Positions 1-12,300 of a DNA stretch of 64,000 nt are shown here, one piece after another (the first letter of the stretch is position 1; each line of letters begins with the position of its first letter). Below the pieces are notes generated by a model. That model ran no database searches, was not told where the DNA came from, and saw nothing but the letters and a program-made list of their open reading frames with translations. Origin of the DNA: Laetiporus sulphureus 93-53 (Eukaryota; Basidiomycota; Agaricomycetes; Polyporales; Laetiporaceae); assembly GCF_001632365.1 (NCBI RefSeq), contig NW_024468549.1, forward strand, positions 4,419 to 68,418, read 5' to 3'. The position numbers were made by a program, and so were the translations under genes.

Positions 1-155
1 GGTATTTTGAAGAGCATAGCACAAGAATTGAATGTGCTATGGAGGGCCCTCTGAGCATGGCCGTTAGGGGCTAACGGCTCCCGGTATATAGATAGGGCAG
101 TGGGTCAGATGACATCCTGTATGTCAGCAGTGAGCGTTGCTGTCAGAGCATAGGT

Positions 156-1870
156 GTGTCAGGTTCCTCGGACTCTGCACGTACTTTTGGTGCTCTCTGC
201 TCACTGTCATCAGCTGTAGACAGACCAGGCAGCAGCTTGCTTCCACGCTGCTCAAGCATGTCATCTGTGCCAATCATCGCCATTGCAATCTGGTCGCTTT
301 CTCTCTTCGATATTGATAGCAAGTCCACCATACTCCGCGACCCCAGATGGTAGAGACCTGGTTGTGGAAACCCTGGAAACATAGGGGCGATCTGCAGCCC
401 ATTCCCCAGCACTGGGATTCGCAGTCACGGACTACCAATGAAGTCTGAGGGATGTGGTGTGTGTGCTGCTGAGGATCCTGCACAGACTCAATTGTGAATG
501 CCATCACCATCCGGCGAGTCTGCTTCTGTTGTGAGGGCAGTGTCGCTTGCTTCTAGCATGGCGCATCTATATGTGAAGGAAGGTGCAGTGTAGCCTTCAC
601 CTGCCCATCCATCTCTATTAGCTTCTGATACTGCGATCCCTCCTGTTCCTGCATTTACCGCTCTGGAATCTACCATCACATCACTCACCTCTCACATCAC
701 CTCCATCCCCGCAAAGACACTGCACTCCTATGTCCTGTCCCACCTCCAGGATGCCCCAATCCCATTCTCGCTGCATTCATGACATTCTTCGCTGAGCTCG
801 TTCCATCTTCGTGGCTTCATTGCGTGCGCTGCCACAAGGACTATGTGGAGGTCAAGAACGATGACAGGAGTTGTCTGGTGCCACATAATGACAAGAGTGC
901 CGAGGTCGAGCACATTGGGAGGACCGCGAGAAGTGGCAGGCTCGTGATCGATCCTGGGATGATATACAAGATGCTGTGGGGATGCTACGGTAAACTCACC
1001 GAGGGAGATGGGGACCAGGGACCGCCCGATGGCTGGTGCTATGAGGGCAAACATACAGTGTGTACTCTAATCTTTCCTCATGTTTCTTCATGATGTCCTG
1101 ATCATCTCCTGCTGCAAACTGACATAAAGCGTGCCCGCTTCTGTGCCGACTCGACTCCCCAAGATGACAAGCTCGCCTCGTGCATCTGGCTCAATTGCTA
1201 TGGCATCCATGACCAGCTCCCGTGCACGAACCTGTGCAAGCAGAAGTGCAGCGTGAACCTCCGGAAGCCTGACATCGACGAAGACATGAGTGAAGGCAAG
1301 CCTGACAGTGGGGAAGACCACGTGAAGAGCAAAAGAAAGATGGTGAGCAAGGGCAAGGGCAAGGTGAAGGCGAAGGCCGCTGCTACAGAGGACGAGCATA
1401 TGGACATGGACCAACATGAGCACAAGGATACTGAGAACATCAGCATCAGTGCATGCGGATGTACCCCAGCTGCTCACAAGCAGGCCAGGACCTCCATCAT
1501 TCCTGCCTCTCAAGCCAATGCCAGAGCTGCTGCTCCCAAGCGCAAGGGTCACCCGCCCAAGCCCAAGCCGGCGCAGCCTCTGGAGATGACAGACGCAGAT
1601 GCGGATGTGTCCAGTGCATCAGCGCAGGTTAAGTGTCCCGGATGGAAGCTGAAGAGCAAGATGTATATGGAGGAGTCAGACGAAGCACAGGATGTAGACA
1701 TGGATGGGGAGCATGGTCCGAGGACGCGTTCGCAGAGCTGGACGTGTCAGGCCAGTGTGCAAATGGGAAGACCGAAGTTGGCCATGAAGAAGGGGAAGAG
1801 AAAGGAGGTAGAGAAGGATGGCGAGAGTGAGGATGAGGTCCCGAAGAAGATGAGAAGGCTCTCTACGTAA
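156..1870 (+). pseudogene. Relic of Agaricomycete-expanded Cys-motif / Lys-rich tail protein
   Basis: I recognise the layout of a repeated Agaricomycete family of unknown function. An N-terminal hydrophobic stretch (about 246-353) ends in LFDIDSKSTILRDPRW. A Ser/Thr-rich linker follows. A small Cys/His motif (CVRCH, then RSC and PH, about 815-890) precedes the segment PPDGWCYEGKHT. A probable short intron comes next (about 1059-1120). The tail (about 1124-1870) begins KRARFCADSTPQDDKL and becomes rich in Lys and acidic residues (KGKGKVKAKAAA), as in nuclear proteins. The tail is open for about 250 codons, but the N-terminal half needs several frame changes: after DPRW, around 390-420, and just before 779, where the frame reading HLQDAPIPFSLHS passes into FMTFFAELVP. 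I therefore read it as a decayed copy, not a working gene. The molecular role is unknown. Confidence 0.5.
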
Positions 1871-2182
1871 ACATTAACGCTACGCTGCTATGCTCACGGT
1901 GTCGAAAACGCTGTCTGCTCACTTTGGTTGATCTTCATCTGGACAAACTGCCATCATGTTGACTCACGGTCGTCGTTTATATCCTGGGTCACTTTTTTGT
2001 CTTATTAGTGAGTCTGTCTGTGATAGCTTGCTCGACAGGTGAGGATACGAGGAAGACGATGGCGTGGGTCAACCCGTATGTGCTACGTCCTGTCCTCGGA
2101 AGAATGCAGTGGACCGATCAGATGCGTCGCAGCTCAGATTCACACGTCGATCACCTGCATCAGGTGTCGCAGGACTTCAAGT
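1871..2182. other. No gene recognised; target site of the Copia insertion
   Basis: Short spacer between the Cys-motif relic and the Copia 5' LTR. It ends in CAAGT (2178-2182), the left copy of the 5-bp target-site duplication. Nothing else stands out. Confidence 0.5.
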
Positions 2183-2380
2183 TGTTGGGAATGCCCAGAG
2201 GGAGCAATCTGAGAGCATCCAGTGAAGACGTTGTGGCTGGTGCCACATTATGTAATATTCCAAATATGTACTTATATATAAAGTAATCCTAATTAGGGAG
2301 CTCGGCATATAAGCCCGAGCTCTCCTTGCCCCGCTCCATCATCCGCTCGCTCGTCCTCCTGGATTCTGGCAAATGCTACA
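2183..2380 (+). repeat. 5' LTR of Copia copy 1
   Basis: 198-bp direct repeat of 6696-6893 and of 42641-42838. It has TG...CA ends and contains a run ATATATAAAG (2274-2283) that could act as a TATA element. Differences among the three LTRs fall largely at CpG sites. Confidence 0.93.
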
Positions 2381-2481
2381 GGTTATGAGCCCTGGCAGCG
2401 CTGTATAAACACATCATACAGCTATCTGAGTCTACTAGCAAAAAATTGATGAGATACATATAAAAGTGCGGAATTACTCCT

Positions 2482-5400
2482 ATGCCGAAGAACACTGACC
2501 ATGTGGATTCTCACAATCCATACTGCATGCCATACCTCATGGAGGACAATTGGCTTCCGTGGAAGAGGCGTGTGCAACATGTATGGAAGAGGAAGTGTCT
2601 TACCAAATATGTGACTGGTGAGATCCCGATTCTGCAGCCCCTGCCAGATATAGCAATGGCAGAAGAGAAGGCAGTGAGGGAAGCTGAGATTGCAGATTGG
2701 GAAGACAAAGATAGTGAAGCAGCAGAGGTCATGTTGATGTCCATGGCCGATGATCAGCTCATTCATGTGAGCGAGTCGAGGACATTACACGAGATTTGGG
2801 AGAGTCTTAGGATCGTGAAGGAGAAGCCAGGCCATCACGGCCTTCTGGCACACCAGCGTACATTATATCAATCTCGAGCTCCAGATGACAAGGACATGGA
2901 TGACTGGTTGAAGGAACTGCGTCAGCTTCGGGAGGAGCTCCACCAGATGAGAAAGCTCATCCCAGACGACGAGTTCATTTCAATTATCCTCATGTCGCTA
3001 CCGGAATCCTGGGATTCATTCATGAATTCCTATTTCGGAGAAGCAGGAGGACAGTCCCAGTCTGGCAGTGGAACTCAGATTATGTCGCAAGATCTCATCG
3101 CAGTCATTCACGATAAGAACCGCCACCGGAAGAGCTGAGATGCTGAGCAGGCTGCCACAGGCACATCGCAGACTCAAGCCCTCTTCACCCAGAATGCGGA
3201 GCGGAAGAAGGGCAAGGGCGTGATGAGACCATGCGGCATCTGCGGTCGGAAGAACCACATCACTTGGGATTGTAAATTCTGCGAGCACCCCAAAATGAAG
3301 TGCGAAAACTGTGGGAAATGGGGGCACAAGACCTTGGAGTGCTACGCCCCCAGAGGAATCTTATCTGATAAGGCACGAGATGAGCTGCTGAAGAAGAAGT
3401 CAAAGTTCAAAGTGTGTGAGCGCAATGATTCGCAGATCGCTGGATCAAGCCGTGCCAAGAGAGATCAGGTGAGAATTGCAGAAGATGATGACGAAAACTG
3501 TATATCATTAGGTTCAGAAGATTCAGATGCTTCGTTTTATGGTTGGTTTGCAGATTCAGGAAGCACCTCCCACATCACTTCTCGCCGTGATGTTTTCCAG
3601 ACCTATGAGCCCTTATGCAACCACTTGATCTCCGGGATAGGTCCAGCGCCTATCAAGGCTTTAGGCCGAGGCACTGTAGTCATCCGAAGTAAAGTGGGAA
3701 ATCACATAGTAAGGTTCAATCTTCGCAACATGCTACATGCACTGACAGCACCCAGCAATCTTCTATCCATTGCACGGCTTGATGAAGCCAGTGGAAGGGT
3801 ACACATGGGTGACAGTCATGGGCTAATCATGGATAAGCATGGTGCTACACTTGCTGTAGGTAAGAAACAAGGTCAACTTTATCAATTAAATCTTGAGCCC
3901 ATTTCTACCGCTTCTGAATTAATATATGCCATGCAGGAAGACACTCCTCACACCTGGGACGAGTGACACAGAATTTATGGCCATATTGCAAAACCAATGC
4001 TTACACGGTTACACTGGGAGCACATGGTCGAAGGCCTAGAAATTGCACCCAGCCCAGATAATCTTGAGTGTGAAGCCTGTGTACAAGCTAAGGCCATCAG
4101 GAAGTCATTTCCAAAAGAGGCAGCAAAAAGAGACACAGTCCCCAGAGAATTAACACACACAGATGTGTGGGGACCAGCTCCGACAACTGCCCTACAAGGA
4201 TGGCGTTATTTCGTCTCATTCACGGATGACTGTACCAGATTTACTACAGTATTATTCAAGAAAACGAACGACGAGACATCCGAGAAAGTCAAATTTTATT
4301 TGACAAATCTCGACCGTCATTATGGGACTCAGTGTCGTCAGCTCTGAATGGATAACGGATGCGAATATCTAAATAATGACTTGACACAATGGTGCCAATC
4401 CCGAGGAATTAAAACAGGCACTACTGCGCCTTATTCCCCATCCCAGAATGGAATTGCGGAACATTTATACTGCACGTTATTATCACGCACACACGCTATG
4501 CTCTACGCACGTGACATTCCACGCTATCTGTGAGCAGAAGCAGTGGGTCATGCTGCATACATCAAGAATCACACACCTACGCGCGCATTACCTGACATGA
4601 TGCCATACGAGAAATGGAACGCGCGGAAGCCTAATATTGCATATTTATGTGAATTCAGATCTGATGTATGGGTGCTAAATGAAGCACTTAACTTATCGAA
4701 GTTAGCGCCGCGCGCCATGAAGTACATCTTCGTTGGCTATCTCGATGGACCACGCACCATCCGCTACTACGACGCATCCACACGCACTATGAAAACTTTG
4801 CACAATTATCATTTTGCGCCCGCTTCACAGCTCCCACTCTCTGTGACAACTGACACACCGGAGCTACAGAGGGAGTCTGCGCCAGATCAAACACACGAGG
4901 GGGAGTCTTCCACCGAGAATGCGCCGCGTTCCGATCTGAAGAAGTGAAAGCACATCGAAGTGGAAGAAGCGCAGGTACCTGAAGAACCTCGGAGATCAAA
5001 ACGAAAGATCGTGTGTCCGAACTATCAGCTCCTCAATGACCCTGAGGCAGATGACGATGACATGGATGCTGCTGCATCTGCTGAAGTAATCTACCAGGCA
5101 ATGTGCACTTCTATGGATCCAGATGAGCCAAAATCGTTACAGGATGCGAAGAACTCACCGGAATGGCCCCATTGGGAGCAAGCAGTGCAAGCTGAGATGA
5201 AGCAACTGCATGATATGGGGACATGGGATCTTGTAGATCTACCCCCAGACCGCAAAGTGGTAGGCAACAAATGGGTCCTGGTCAAGAAGATCAACAAGGA
5301 AGGTGAGGTAATCAAATACAAGGCACGTCTAGTGGTAAAAGGCTACTCACAGATCCCTGGCATGGACTACACGGAGACGTTCTCACCCGTGGTCTGCCTT

Positions 5401-6738
5401 GAGATGATACGAGCTGTCCTAGGGCTAGCTGCAATCCTCGATTGGGAAATCCAACAGATGGACGTCAAAGGTGCCTATCTAAATAGAATCCCGCAAGAGG
5501 AGATCTATATGCGCCAGCCTGAAGGGTATGCAGACCAGATGCACTGTGTATGCAGATTACACAAGACCCTCTATGGACTCAAACAAGCTGGGCATGAGTG
5601 GAATATTCAACTTAACCATGAGCTAATAAATGCGGGTTTTAGGCGATTATTATCAGATCCTTGCACATATATTCAGATCAGAGGTGGAAAAGTAGAAATC
5701 GTTACCGTATGGGTAGACGATCTACTGATATTCACCAATGATCCTAATATTATGGGTCATCTGAAGCATGAACTTCAGACCATGTTTGAAGTCACTGACC
5801 TTGGTGATCCAAAGAAGATCATCGGAATAGAAATTGAGCGAGATCGTGCAAAGCACATGATTAAAATCACTCAAAATAAATATATTGTTTCTATCCTGCA
5901 AAAAGAAGGGTTAGCGAACTCAAATGCGGTAGGCATGCCTCTTGATCCAAATATTCACCTCGAGAAGGAGGAAATTGGGATCGATGACATGCAAAACCGT
6001 AGCAACGGATATGCATCACTCATCGGATCTCTAATGTATGCTGCTGTGGCAACGTGCCCAGATATTGCTTATGCGGTACAACGCTTAAGCTCCTTCACTG
6101 CCAATCCTGGCATGGCACATTGGACAGCCGCAAAGCGCATCCTCAGATATTTATCTGGCACACAAGATGTCAGAATAGTATATGGTCCCAAAGAAGGGAA
6201 ACCATACCTCGAACAATGTAAATTCGAGGGATATTCCGATGCCAATTTTGCCAATGATGAAGATCAAAAATTGATCTCAGGATATGTTTTCCTAGTAGGC
6301 ACAGGTGCAATAACATGGAGCTCAAAGAAGCAATCCACTGTCGCATTATCTACTATGGAAGCTGAATATACGGCATTTGCTCAAGCTGCAAAAGAGACGG
6401 TATGGCTGCGAAATCTATTCAAAGAAATAGGTTTCGAACAGACCAAACTGACAATTTTGAACGGCGATAATATGAGCGCTATATCAATTGCAAATGATCT
6501 GCAATTCCATGCGCGATCAAAGCATTTCGATATCAGACATCATTACATTTGAGAGAAAGTTAATGATGAAATTATTCAGGTAAAATATTGTCTGACAGGT
6601 GATATGACTGCGGACATCTTTACCAAGCCTCTTGCTAAGCCCAGACATCAAAAACTAATGGGATTACTAGGGATGCCCATCAGCTTGAGGGGGAGTGTTG
6701 GGAATGCCTGGAGAGAGCAATCTGAGAGCACCCAGTGA
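2482..6738 (+). pseudogene. Copia Gag-Pol polyprotein with six in-frame TGA codons
   Basis: One frame carries the whole polyprotein. Gag occupies 2482-3135, followed by two adjacent CCHC zinc knuckles (from 3232 and from 3301). The protease has a DSG catalytic triplet (3553-3561). A GAG-pre-integrase segment carries CEAC (4069-4080). The integrase has its D, D and E residues at 4162, 4351 and 4459. The reverse transcriptase carries VDD at 5713-5721. RNase H follows, ending near the purine tract. The frame is interrupted only by TGA at 3136, 3964, 4345, 4531, 4945 and 6550. The 6550 TGA is CGA in the second copy (CATTTGAGAG against CATTCGAGAG), and 4531 is explained by TGG to TGA. No frameshift is needed. 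The copy is non-autonomous as it stands. Reported starts within the frame are only the next open stretches, not separate genes. Confidence 0.9.
6687..6695 (+). other. Polypurine tract of Copia copy 1
   Basis: GAGGGGGAG lies directly 5' of the 3' LTR, the expected place of the plus-strand primer. The identical tract precedes the LTR at 42641. Confidence 0.8.
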
Positions 6739-6893
6739 AGACGTTGTGGCTGGCGCCACATTATATAATATTCCAAATATGTACTTATATATTAAGTAAT
6801 CCTAATTAGAGAGCTCGGCATATAAGCCTGAGCTTTCCTTGCCCCGCTCCATCATCCGCTCGCTCGTCCTCCCGGATTCTGGTGAATGCTACA
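6696..6893 (+). repeat. 3' LTR of Copia copy 1
   Basis: 198 bp, the same length as the 5' LTR, followed by the right target-site copy CAAGT (6894-6898). Confidence 0.93.
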
Positions 6894-7172
6894 CAAGTCG
6901 TGCCGTCCATGGCCTGCACTTTCCTCGGTAGTCCTGCAGCTCTGAGATGCGGTAAGCGCATCGTGTCTCACTGACGCATCTATTCATAACCTGATTGTCC
7001 ACAGTTTCATCTGTATATCAGCAGCATCAACCCACCCATTTCACGTAAAACTCTACAGACGCTGCAGGTGTAGAATGGTTCAGACGACGATGACAACGAT
7101 GATGAAGATGCGGATGATCTCAAGACGATGAAGTCAAAAGCGAGCATAGCAGATGAAGAGAAGGAGCGTGCA

Positions 7173-7842
7173 CATGAGTATGACCAAGTGGGCATGATCA
7201 CGGGCGGTACCGGCATGTAAGTGAGCGTGCCATCGCTAACCCTCATGGCAGCATGCCGATATACGAGATCCTAGAATGTGCACTCAAAGACCCATCGAAC
7301 AAGACCAAGTTCACGCTCATCTTCACCAACATCAGCGAGCGCGACATCCTGCTCCGTGAAGAGTTTGATGTGTTGAAGAAGGTGCACCTCGACATGTTCA
7401 ACGTCATCTATACACTCGACCAGCCCAGATCAAACTGGAAAGGTACATCGTGTCTTGCGGATGGATGCATGCAAGTCGACTGATGCGACCGCGGACGTGG
7501 GCTGGCAGGATAGAAGGGATTTGTGAACCGGAAGATGATCAAGCAGAACATTGCTCTCATGACACTCAGCAATAAGGTCAAAGTCTCCATCTGCGGTATG
7601 TCTCATGGCTCGCAGAGTTGCCTCCGGGCTCCTCGCAAGCTGATAACTGTCTGTGCAGGCCTGCCTGGGCAGGTGAGCACGCTCACAGGAAAGAAAGATG
7701 GGATGAAGCAGGGCACGTTGAGTGGAATTTTGAAGGATCTCAGGTACACCAAGGATCAGGTGCGTTCTCTCGCATGCCGCGACACGTGCACGTCGAGCTC
7801 GTACTTACGTGCTTCTTCTTTCTGCAGATATTTAAGTTCTAA
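7173..7842 (+). pseudogene. 3' fragment of an NADH-cytochrome b5 reductase gene (MCR1-like), copy A
   Basis: Conceptual exons match the NAD-binding half of the cytochrome b5 reductase family (FAD/NAD flavoprotein passing electrons from NADH to cytochrome b5). They carry VGMITGGTGM, an intron, then LECALKDPSNKTKFTLIF and TLDQPRSNWKG, an intron, VNRKMIKQNI, an intron, then GLPGQVSTLTGKKDGMKQG, and after a last intron the terminal IFKF with TAA at 7840-7842. The FAD-binding N-terminal half is absent: homology starts abruptly near 7173. An in-frame TAG follows the second intron, where copy B at 32.4 kb reads TAC. Retained introns show duplication at DNA level, not retroposition. Confidence 0.8.
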
Positions 7843-7924
7843 TGCCGGTGCATTGTATTAGAACGTGAAAGAGCAGGCGAGATGGACTTGAATGCTGTAT
7901 CTTTAGATGCTGCTGTACGGTTAT

Positions 7925-8572
7925 CACCGCAGACATGAAGCGATTTGCACATGTGGCAAATGCTTAGCAAATGTCAACAGGTTTTTTGCCTTTGTGATCT
8001 CAATTTGCTACGGTTCCTTCCCACATTCCGTATTAAGTATTTGCATATAATATGTTGGAGGCAGTAATTTAAAATCATGTATTTAAGAAATGACACCATT
8101 TTCAAACTCACCAAATACATTTAGAATTTGAGTGCTGTTGAATGTAATTATACATTTTTGAATTTCAAACTATAACATGTATAAAATATCCAGTAGCAGA
8201 TGAAGGTGTGATTATGCCTACATTCTACTTCCCTACTGAAGTCATTCTAGCCAAGATTACTAGAATGAAAGTCATTCACCGTAATTACACCTTCATCTGC
8301 TACTGGATATTTTATACATGTCATAGTTTGAAATTCAAAATGTATGATTACATTCAACAGCGCTCAAATTCTAAATGTATTTGGTGAGTTTGAAAATGAT
8401 GTCATTTCTTAAAATATATAATTTTAAATTTCTGCCTCTAACATATTATTATGCAAATACTTAATATGGAATGTGGGAAGGAACCTTAGCAAATTGAGAT
8501 CACAAAGGCAAAAAACCTGTTGACATTTGCTAAGCATTTGCCACATGTGCAAAACGCTTCATGTCTGCGGTG
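7925..8572. mobile_element. 648-bp foldback / MITE-like inverted repeat
   Basis: The left arm (7925-8216) is the near-perfect reverse complement of the right arm (8283-8572). The outermost 12 bases, CACCGCAGACAT, match exactly and identity stays high to the inner ends. The 66-base loop holds a second small hairpin (CATTCTAG...CTAGAATG, about 8244-8268). There is no ORF and the sequence is A+T-rich. I see no convincing target-site duplication, so the class (foldback transposon, MITE or locally generated palindrome) is open. Confidence 0.85.
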
Positions 8573-8668
8573 AGATGGGTCTCTCAAACTCTACCGCAAC
8601 CAGCTGTAGTTCCCAATATTGTAGTACAATCATCCACCACTGTGCTAAAACATTTGTGAACAAGTCCT

Positions 8669-9115
8669 GCAGGTTGTACACAATGTGTTATAATATTCTC
8701 ACCACTGCATAACATTGTGCATTATCTGAATATTAATGTAAATCATTCACAGCACTCTCATTTCACAATGTCAATCATGTAGTAAAGCATTGTTTGACAT
8801 TGTAAATTATCCAGAGATGATTGATCAACATTGTATTTGACTGTTGCTATATATATCCACATTGTCAATGATTCTGGAGCCATTATTTCTGCAGGTTGAC
8901 ACAATGTATTACAATATCCTCACTATTATATAAATTTGTGAATCACTTGCAGATAGTTGTGTATCATTCACGTCACGCTTGTTTGACAATGTCAATCATT
9001 TGGTGGGCATTTTGTGTGACATTGTGAATCACTCAGAGATGGTTGATAAACATTGTATTTGGCCACTGCTATATATTTTCCACATTGTCAATTATTCTGC
9101 CAGCCAGTATTGACA
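8669..9115. repeat. Two diverged ~222-bp tandem units rich in ACATTGT/ACAATGT
   Basis: Unit A starts at 8669 and unit B at 8891, both with GCAGGTTG. Corresponding landmarks recur in order: a CTCAC block, CAATGTCAATCAT, AGAGATG-TTGAT, ACATTGTATTTG, TGCTATATAT and CCACATTGTCAAT. The units are well diverged, so the duplication is not recent. No coding potential. Confidence 0.7.
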
Positions 9116-9384
9116 TTGTGCTTCATTTTACAGGGCTCTACAAAATGTGGTGCATTCAACTGAATCAAGTAGTAGCACAGTGTGCTTCAAGCTTCAGGTA
9201 TATCTGAGACACATAGGCATCTCTCTTCTCATAGCTTGCAGGAACCTTGTATATAATGCAAATTAAAATTCAAGTTGTCAATAATTATCTGAGTTTGGAT
9301 ACAACATATCTTTTGAATTTTAGACCTTGGTACAGTGAAACCAGCCATAAGACAAGCATATAAATCTCAAGCACTACCTAGATA
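9116..9384. other. A+T-rich spacer, no gene recognised
   Basis: Separates the tandem repeat from the 3' end of the KDZ transposase. No terminal inverted repeat for the transposase gene could be picked out here by eye. Confidence 0.4.
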
Positions 9385-12300
9385 CTACAAATCATCTTCA
9401 GGAATGTCAGACTCAGCCTCAACTTCATCCTCAGACCCTTCCTCTTCGATAGATTTGCACATTGCATCTGTAAAATCCTTGGCCCATTCTGGAACTGTGC
9501 CAGCCTTGCGCAGCAATGGCAGCCACATGGACATGAACTTGACGGAGAGTTTTTGAAAGATTGCAGCCTCTTTTTCAGTGTAGGCATGAAGCCCACATGC
9601 TAAGGATGGAGAGACATCAGTGCATTTACCTGCATGCTGACGCCACCATCTCGCCTTCCACCTGAGATACTCAATCACTCATCGCATCTCCTCCTCCAGG
9701 AGTTGCTTCTCCTCAGCCCATCTATCTGCCCGTGCCTTCGTACATGCCCACTCGATGCACATGCTATCATTGTACTCACTGGTATTCGAGACCTCCTCAC
9801 TGATAGTGGTCCCATCTGGGCATTTGACACACCAGATCCAGGATAGCTCATACCGGCCCTCTCCCATTCCATCATCATCACGCCTTGATCCAGAGATGTG
9901 CTTCTCTTTCAGAACAAGAAAGCGATTTGACCAGTCACCACCAGGATCGAGTACGGAGAGGGCAGCATGAGCGACATGATAGGTGGAGGTCGCACGCTGG
10001 ATCTTGTCTGTGAAATGCATAAATAATGTACGCATCCTCGTATTTGCTTTTTGTCCAGTGCCAGATACATTCATCTTGCGAAATTGACGGACCTCCATGA
10101 GAACATGACGTAACCGACGAATTTCTGCAAGTGCGTCGTCGGCTTGAGCAACGCGAAGCCGTGTCTCCTTCATGACAAGATCGCGCAATGCTTCGGAGCT
10201 TCGCAAGTCAACAGAAAGGGATGATGGCAACCATAGCTTCATATCATTAGCTGCATAGTCTGACTTTTCTGCTATTTCTTCAATGCTGATGTACGGAGCA
10301 CGTAGCTGTGCCGCTATGGGCATGTAAATGTCCTGCAACGTGCACCATCCTTGAATGTGATGATACAGTGCATTCTGTCTCTGTTGAGAGTCAGCATACA
10401 TGGCGTCACTTTTTCCGATAGACTTGAGCTGTGATACATGGCTATGATGCTGTTAAATTCGGTACGGTGAGACATGATGCTTTTACATACACTTGACCTT
10501 CTAGCTCTAAGCCGAGCTGAAGGAATATGCTGGCAGTCACTTCATGAGGTGCTACATGTCCACGAGCAGCTTCGGCGGCATCTTCTTGTGCCAGTTGTAG
10601 GCAGACTGCATTCATCGTCCACGCTATATGTGCCATCATTTATGTTGTCGAGCGACATTAATATGTAAAGACGTACTGGAGGTTGGCTCTTCGAAAGGGT
10701 CAGGCTTATGATTGTGATTCTGCTGCCAAGCCTCATGAATATCTTCCCATTCCTTGATTACTGCTGGTGCAAATGTATCCGAAAATCTGTTGAATATATC
10801 TCGGTGCTTCTGGCGCATTGAGACTGCCTCCTTGTATGAATTTTGCATGTGCTTGCCTGGAACTGTATCATGTGTGACATGAGAGCTTACGTGACCCAAG
10901 CAATGGAAGAACATACTGAGATTAATTATCTTTCCCCAATTCCATGCACCCCAATGATCGTCGAGTACCTCTTGATGCATCGTGGGTCCCATCTCCTGTG
11001 TGCTCATTGCAATTGGATTCATGTGTGACCAGCTCGACTCAATGCCCTCACCATATGTGCATCCCACATGCCGAACATAGTTGAGAGAATATCGTACATG
11101 GTTGGGGCCGTGAGCTGGAAGATGTTTTTTCGGTATTCCCCAGCGAATATTGATACGATCAAAGTCGAGATGAAGGTCTTCACGGTACGTAGCATTTCGC
11201 TTCTGGAAGTTCTTGCTAAACTGGCATGCGATGTCGTAGGTAAGAAAGAGCCAGAGGAGAACAAGCGATGTGAGGGTGGATAGAATGAGATAGTCGATGT
11301 TGCAGAATCTATCGCTCATCAGGGTTTTACCCACACTGCAGAAAATGCGATAAGCGACTCACTTTTCTCCTTTCTGAAGGTCTCCGACTCCCTTCTTGTG
11401 GACAAATGCATGGCGGGCACAGAGCACGGCACCAACTCCAGATGCCAGGTAGCCTTCCTTGTGAAGATTTGCTTTGATTATTGCATTGTGCTCCGCAGTG
11501 CAGGTATTCTCCTGTGAGAATATGGCTGAATATGCTATTGCTCAGTGGGAGACAACACTGCTGCACGTACCTCCTCTAAGTGAGCATGTTGCTCGACATG
11601 CTTGAGATAGCACGCTTCCTCCACGTAGTATGCCCAACCCGGTGACAGATGGACATCGGTCAAACCTCGGTCTTTGCAGTGGATGTGGAAGTTTGCATCC
11701 ACCATGAAAAATAGTACGTACAGCCAACTGGATTGAGCAATCTGTGTGAGAGAGAATGCACGATAAGATACACCTATATACTCATGAAAGTTCGGGAGGT
11801 GCACGCTCCCAGTCTTTCGGTAGATTGCGACCAGGATGGAGACAGGCTGGGCACTCCACGACGAGCTCTCCTTCTTGTGTGGCATCAACACCATCTAAAT
11901 CATGACCACGTGCTGCTCTCTTCAACATCTTCATATGATGCCATATGCGGACGACGTGTGCTGCTTGCTTGTAGCGATTCTATCAGCCAGCTCAGAAGAC
12001 ATTCATAATCATGAAGGTAATCGACCCTTACCAATACCACATGAGTGCCAGAATTGTCGGTAATCCGCTGAAGAGCTTGAAAGAAATCGTAGAGATTCGT
12101 CTTTCCTTGTAAAGTGAGATGGTGAAAGAATTCCAGAGCTTGGAATGTGAAGGCAGTCTGCGCTCGATCAGTACTTGCAGGGAACCAACCAACGTGCAAA
12201 AGTTGTTGCCAGCAGTACGTGAGGCCCTCATGGAGTCCACTACACTGACAGAAGCAGACCTTGATGTTGTGGATGCCGTTGATGTCACATACACAAAGCG

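Larger units (their letters stand above)
2183..6893 (+). mobile_element. Structurally complete Ty1/Copia LTR retrotransposon (copy 1)
   Basis: A 4.7-kb element with two 198-bp LTRs beginning TGTTGGGA and ending GCTACA. It is flanked by an exact 5-bp target-site duplication, CAAGT, at 2178-2182 and 6894-6898. The internal order is gag, protease, integrase, reverse transcriptase, RNase H, which defines the Copia superfamily (integrase before RT). A purine tract (GAGGGGGAG, 6687-6695) abuts the 3' LTR. The sequence just inside the 5' LTR (GGTTATGAGCCC from 2381) is a candidate primer-binding site, but I could not match it to a tRNA. The reading frame stays continuous from 2482 to 6738 apart from six TGA codons, so the element is recent in structure but disabled in coding. 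A truncated relative lies at 40511-42838. Confidence 0.93.

Noticed and set aside
1088..1552. 154-codon ORF on the minus strand
   Set aside because: It is antisense to the Lys-rich tail of the relic at 156-1870, which has a family-like sequence; the minus reading is Leu/Val-rich only because of codon complementarity.
2381..2395. Primer-binding site of Copia copy 1
   Set aside because: GGTTATGAGCCC sits at the right place, but I could not match it with confidence to a tRNA 3' end or internal tRNA segment, so it is mentioned only as a candidate.
10442..10668. Plus-strand ORFs inside 9.4-13.0 kb
   Set aside because: They are shadows of the minus-strand KDZ transposase exons, whose conserved motifs fix the coding strand.
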